Source: Clostridiales bacterium
GTDB taxonomy: Bacteria > Bacillota > Clostridia > Christensenellales > UBA1242
Assembly (NCBI GenBank): GCA_918262735.1
Contig: CAKJYJ010000014.1
Span: 1 to 63,061, forward strand
Length of the DNA: 63,061 nucleotides
Reading direction: 5' to 3'
Shown here: positions 61,679 through 63,061 of the stretch, in pieces
Numbering within the stretch: position 1 is the first letter of the stretch
Layout of the letters: every line of letters begins with the position of its first letter
Position numbers and translations under genes: made by a program
Notes under the pieces: generated by a model
The model's database searches: none
What the model saw: the letters and a program-made list of their open reading frames with translations, nothing else
What the model was told of the DNA's origin: nothing

Positions 61679-62503
61679 ATGGAAAATATAGTTTTAGATG
61701 GAAAAGAAACATCAAAAGAAATTATTGAAGACTTAAAATTATATTTCAGCGAGCACCCAACAACTAAAAAACTTGCAATAATTTCGGTTGGTGATGACTA
61801 TGGTTCACAAGTTTATTGCAATATGAAAAAGAAAAAATGCGAATATGTTGGAATTGGCTGCGACGTTTTCCACTTTGAAGAAGGTGTATCTCAAGAAGAA
61901 ATTGAAAACAAGGTTAAGGAATTATCTTCAAACAACACATTTGCCGGAATTATGATTCAACACCCACTTCCAAAATATATTGACGAACAAAGATGTTTTA
62001 ATCTTATTCCACCAGAAAAAGATGTTGACGGGCTTTCCGCAACATCATTTGGGCTTATTGCTCAATCTCGTCCAATGTTTGTTCCCGCAACAGCATTTGG
62101 AATAATGAAATTGTTAGAAAAATATAATATTGATTTGGTTGGAGCTGAAGTTTTAATGATTGGTAAAAGTCAAATTGTTGGATTGCCACTTTCTGTTATG
62201 CTAATGAAGGCAGGTGCAACCGTAACTGTTGCACATTCAAGAACCAAAAATTTAGACAAGATGATTAAAAATTTTAAGATTGTTATTGTTGCAATTGGAA
62301 AACCAGAACAAATTAAAGCGGATTGGTTCACCGAAGGGCAAATTATTGTTGATGCGGGTTACAACGAAGGTAATATTGGAGATGTTGACCACCTTGCTTA
62401 TGAGAAGGCATCATATTACACCCCAGTTCCTGGTGGGGTTGGACCAATGACAATTGCATCACTACTATCTCAAACAGCCACCGCAATTAAAAATGCGGAA
62501 TAG
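61679..62503 (+). CDS. folD: Bifunctional methylene-THF dehydrogenase/methenyl-THF cyclohydrolase
   Basis: Interconverts methylene-, methenyl- and formyl-THF; 274 residues, standard length. Motifs: SQVYCNMKKKKCEYVGI (catalytic Lys region), IMIQHPLPK, EKDVDG, GKSQIVGLPLS and PGGVGPMT. It begins two bases after the thyX stop, so the pair supplies and uses one-carbon folate for dTMP. Confidence 0.96.
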   Translation: MENIVLDGKETSKEIIEDLKLYFSEHPTTKKLAIISVGDDYGSQVYCNMKKKKCEYVGIGCDVFHFEEGVSQEEIENKVKELSSNNTFAGIMIQHPLPKYIDEQRCFNLIPPEKDVDGLSATSFGLIAQSRPMFVPATAFGIMKLLEKYNIDLVGAEVLMIGKSQIVGLPLSVMLMKAGATVTVAHSRTKNLDKMIKNFKIVIVAIGKPEQIKADWFTEGQIIVDAGYNEGNIGDVDHLAYEKASYYTPVPGGVGPMTIASLLSQTATAIKNAE

Positions 62504-62532
62504 TTATGATTTAATGAATTTGTAACTCTCAA

Positions 62533-62564
62533 TAAATCCCAAACCAAATCGGCTTGGGATTTTA
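62533..62564 (+). terminator. Terminator of the thyX-folD operon
   Basis: AAATCCCAA and TTGGGATTT arms with an inner CC/GG pair, followed by TTTTATAA, about 30 bases after the stop. Confidence 0.75.
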
Positions 62565-62670
62565 TAATGCAATTTAACATTTGATTAAACATTAATACTT
62601 GTCCAGCAAATGCCTGCTATTTTTGTGATCCAATACTACTTCGGGTTACATTATTTCTTCGAGAGGTATT

Positions 62671-62780
62671 CTTCGCACGAGAGTACCGACCACGAACTTG
62701 TGTGAGTGCGTTTGGTCGGTTAGAAAAAAACACGCCCATACAAGCCAATTTTGCATTTGCAAAATGGTATACGGGCGATG
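62671..62780. repeat. Structured repeat family B, copy 1
   Basis: A 110-base unit found again, identical, at 62928-63037. It contains CTTCGCACGAGAGT, an ACCGACCA/TGGTCGGT stem, an A7 spacer, and a second stem CGCCCATAC with GTATACGGGCG around CCAATTTTGCA/TGCAAAATGG. A shorter shared stretch (AAATGCCTGCTATTTT) precedes both copies. The frame inside it is repeat-derived. The rest of 62565-63061 holds no gene that I can see. Confidence 0.85.
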
Positions 62781-62927
62781 TCGTCAAAGCAAGTGTTTAT
62801 GGCTCGTTTCTCACGAAACTTCGCTTTTCACACTGCTTTTCCTCTTCACAAAAATTTCGGCAAATGCCTGCTATTTTCGTGAACAAACACACTCTATGCC
62901 GTGGTACCCTCCCCTCGCAAGAAACTC

Positions 62928-63037
62928 CTTCGCACGAGAGTACCGACCACGAACTTGTGTGAGTGCGTTTGGTCGGTTAGAAAAAAACACGCCCATACAA
63001 GCCAATTTTGCATTTGCAAAATGGTATACGGGCGATG
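62928..63037. repeat. Structured repeat family B, copy 2
   Basis: Identical over all 110 bases to 62671-62780, offset 257 bases. The array runs to the window edge and may continue beyond. Confidence 0.85.
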
Positions 63038-63061
63038 TTTTTTTCTTGGTGCGTCCAGAGG

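Noticed and set aside
62702..62962. Open frame of 86 codons across the right-end repeats
   Set aside because: It lies in the 110-base repeat and its spacer, has no ribosome site, and its reading reflects repeat sequence only.

Overview
The window is AT-rich DNA from a low-GC, Bacillota-like bacterium using the standard bacterial code (TGA works as a stop, for example in dnaX and holB). The evidence is DnaD/DnaI primosome genes, a holB-ricT-trmN6-like-rsmI block, a VanW-family protein, spmAB, dnaX-ybaB-recR, a long SRP RNA with an Alu domain, strong AGGAGG-type ribosome sites, and sigma-A-like promoters with 17-bp spacers. BspA-type LRR and DUF6273 proteins suggest a host-associated, probably uncultured clostridial lineage. 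I cannot name the species.

Layout. 0-5 kb: LRR surface protein and a DUF6273/MoxR-like ATPase. 5-10 kb: methyltransferase, lipoprotein, Ktr/Trk potassium uptake pair, HNH protein. 10-20.5 kb: M1 peptidase, DnaD-DnaI, TIM-barrel protein, HD protein, spmAB, guanylate kinase, rsmA, tatD. 20.5-25 kb: small orphan genes, mnmE, acyltransferase. 25-31.5 kb: VanW protein, rpsF-ssb-rpsR, a DUF1538/PII-like operon, galE. 31.6-38.3 kb: recF-lepB-queH operon, ftsH, and a Rho-like protein without a P-loop. 38.5-44.5 kb: LysR regulator, RelA/SpoT-type HD protein, recR-ybaB-dnaX, SRP RNA, FNT channel, repeats, tRNA-Ala. 44.7-49.6 kb: HD nucleotidase, truA, amidase, then a four-gene accessory cassette (DUF4417, HNH, toxin-like, CPCC-type) next to a truncated amidase. 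49.7-55 kb: two exported proteins and the holB block. 55-63 kb: CPA2 antiporter, phosphodiesterase, GNAT, VWA-metalloprotease with a reduced AAA partner, tandem ThyX plus FolD, and a 110-bp perfect repeat.

Much of the window is housekeeping: DNA replication and repair (dnaD, dnaI, dnaX, holB, recF, recR, ssb), RNA modification (mnmE, truA, queH, rsmA, rsmI) and protein export or quality control (SRP RNA, lepB, ftsH). The most unusual items are:
(1) a Rho paralogue whose Walker A motif is erased;
(2) a split dnaX whose C-terminal part lies in the -1 frame right after an A10 run;
(3) a tandem ThyX whose two halves keep complementary parts of the active-site signature;
(4) a 126-residue AAA module without a P-loop beside a VWA-metalloprotease;
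(5) the DUF4417/HNH/toxin-like cassette;
(6) a family of structured repeats whose stem sequences differ while base pairing is kept.

All calls are from reading the sequence. No database search or folding program was run.
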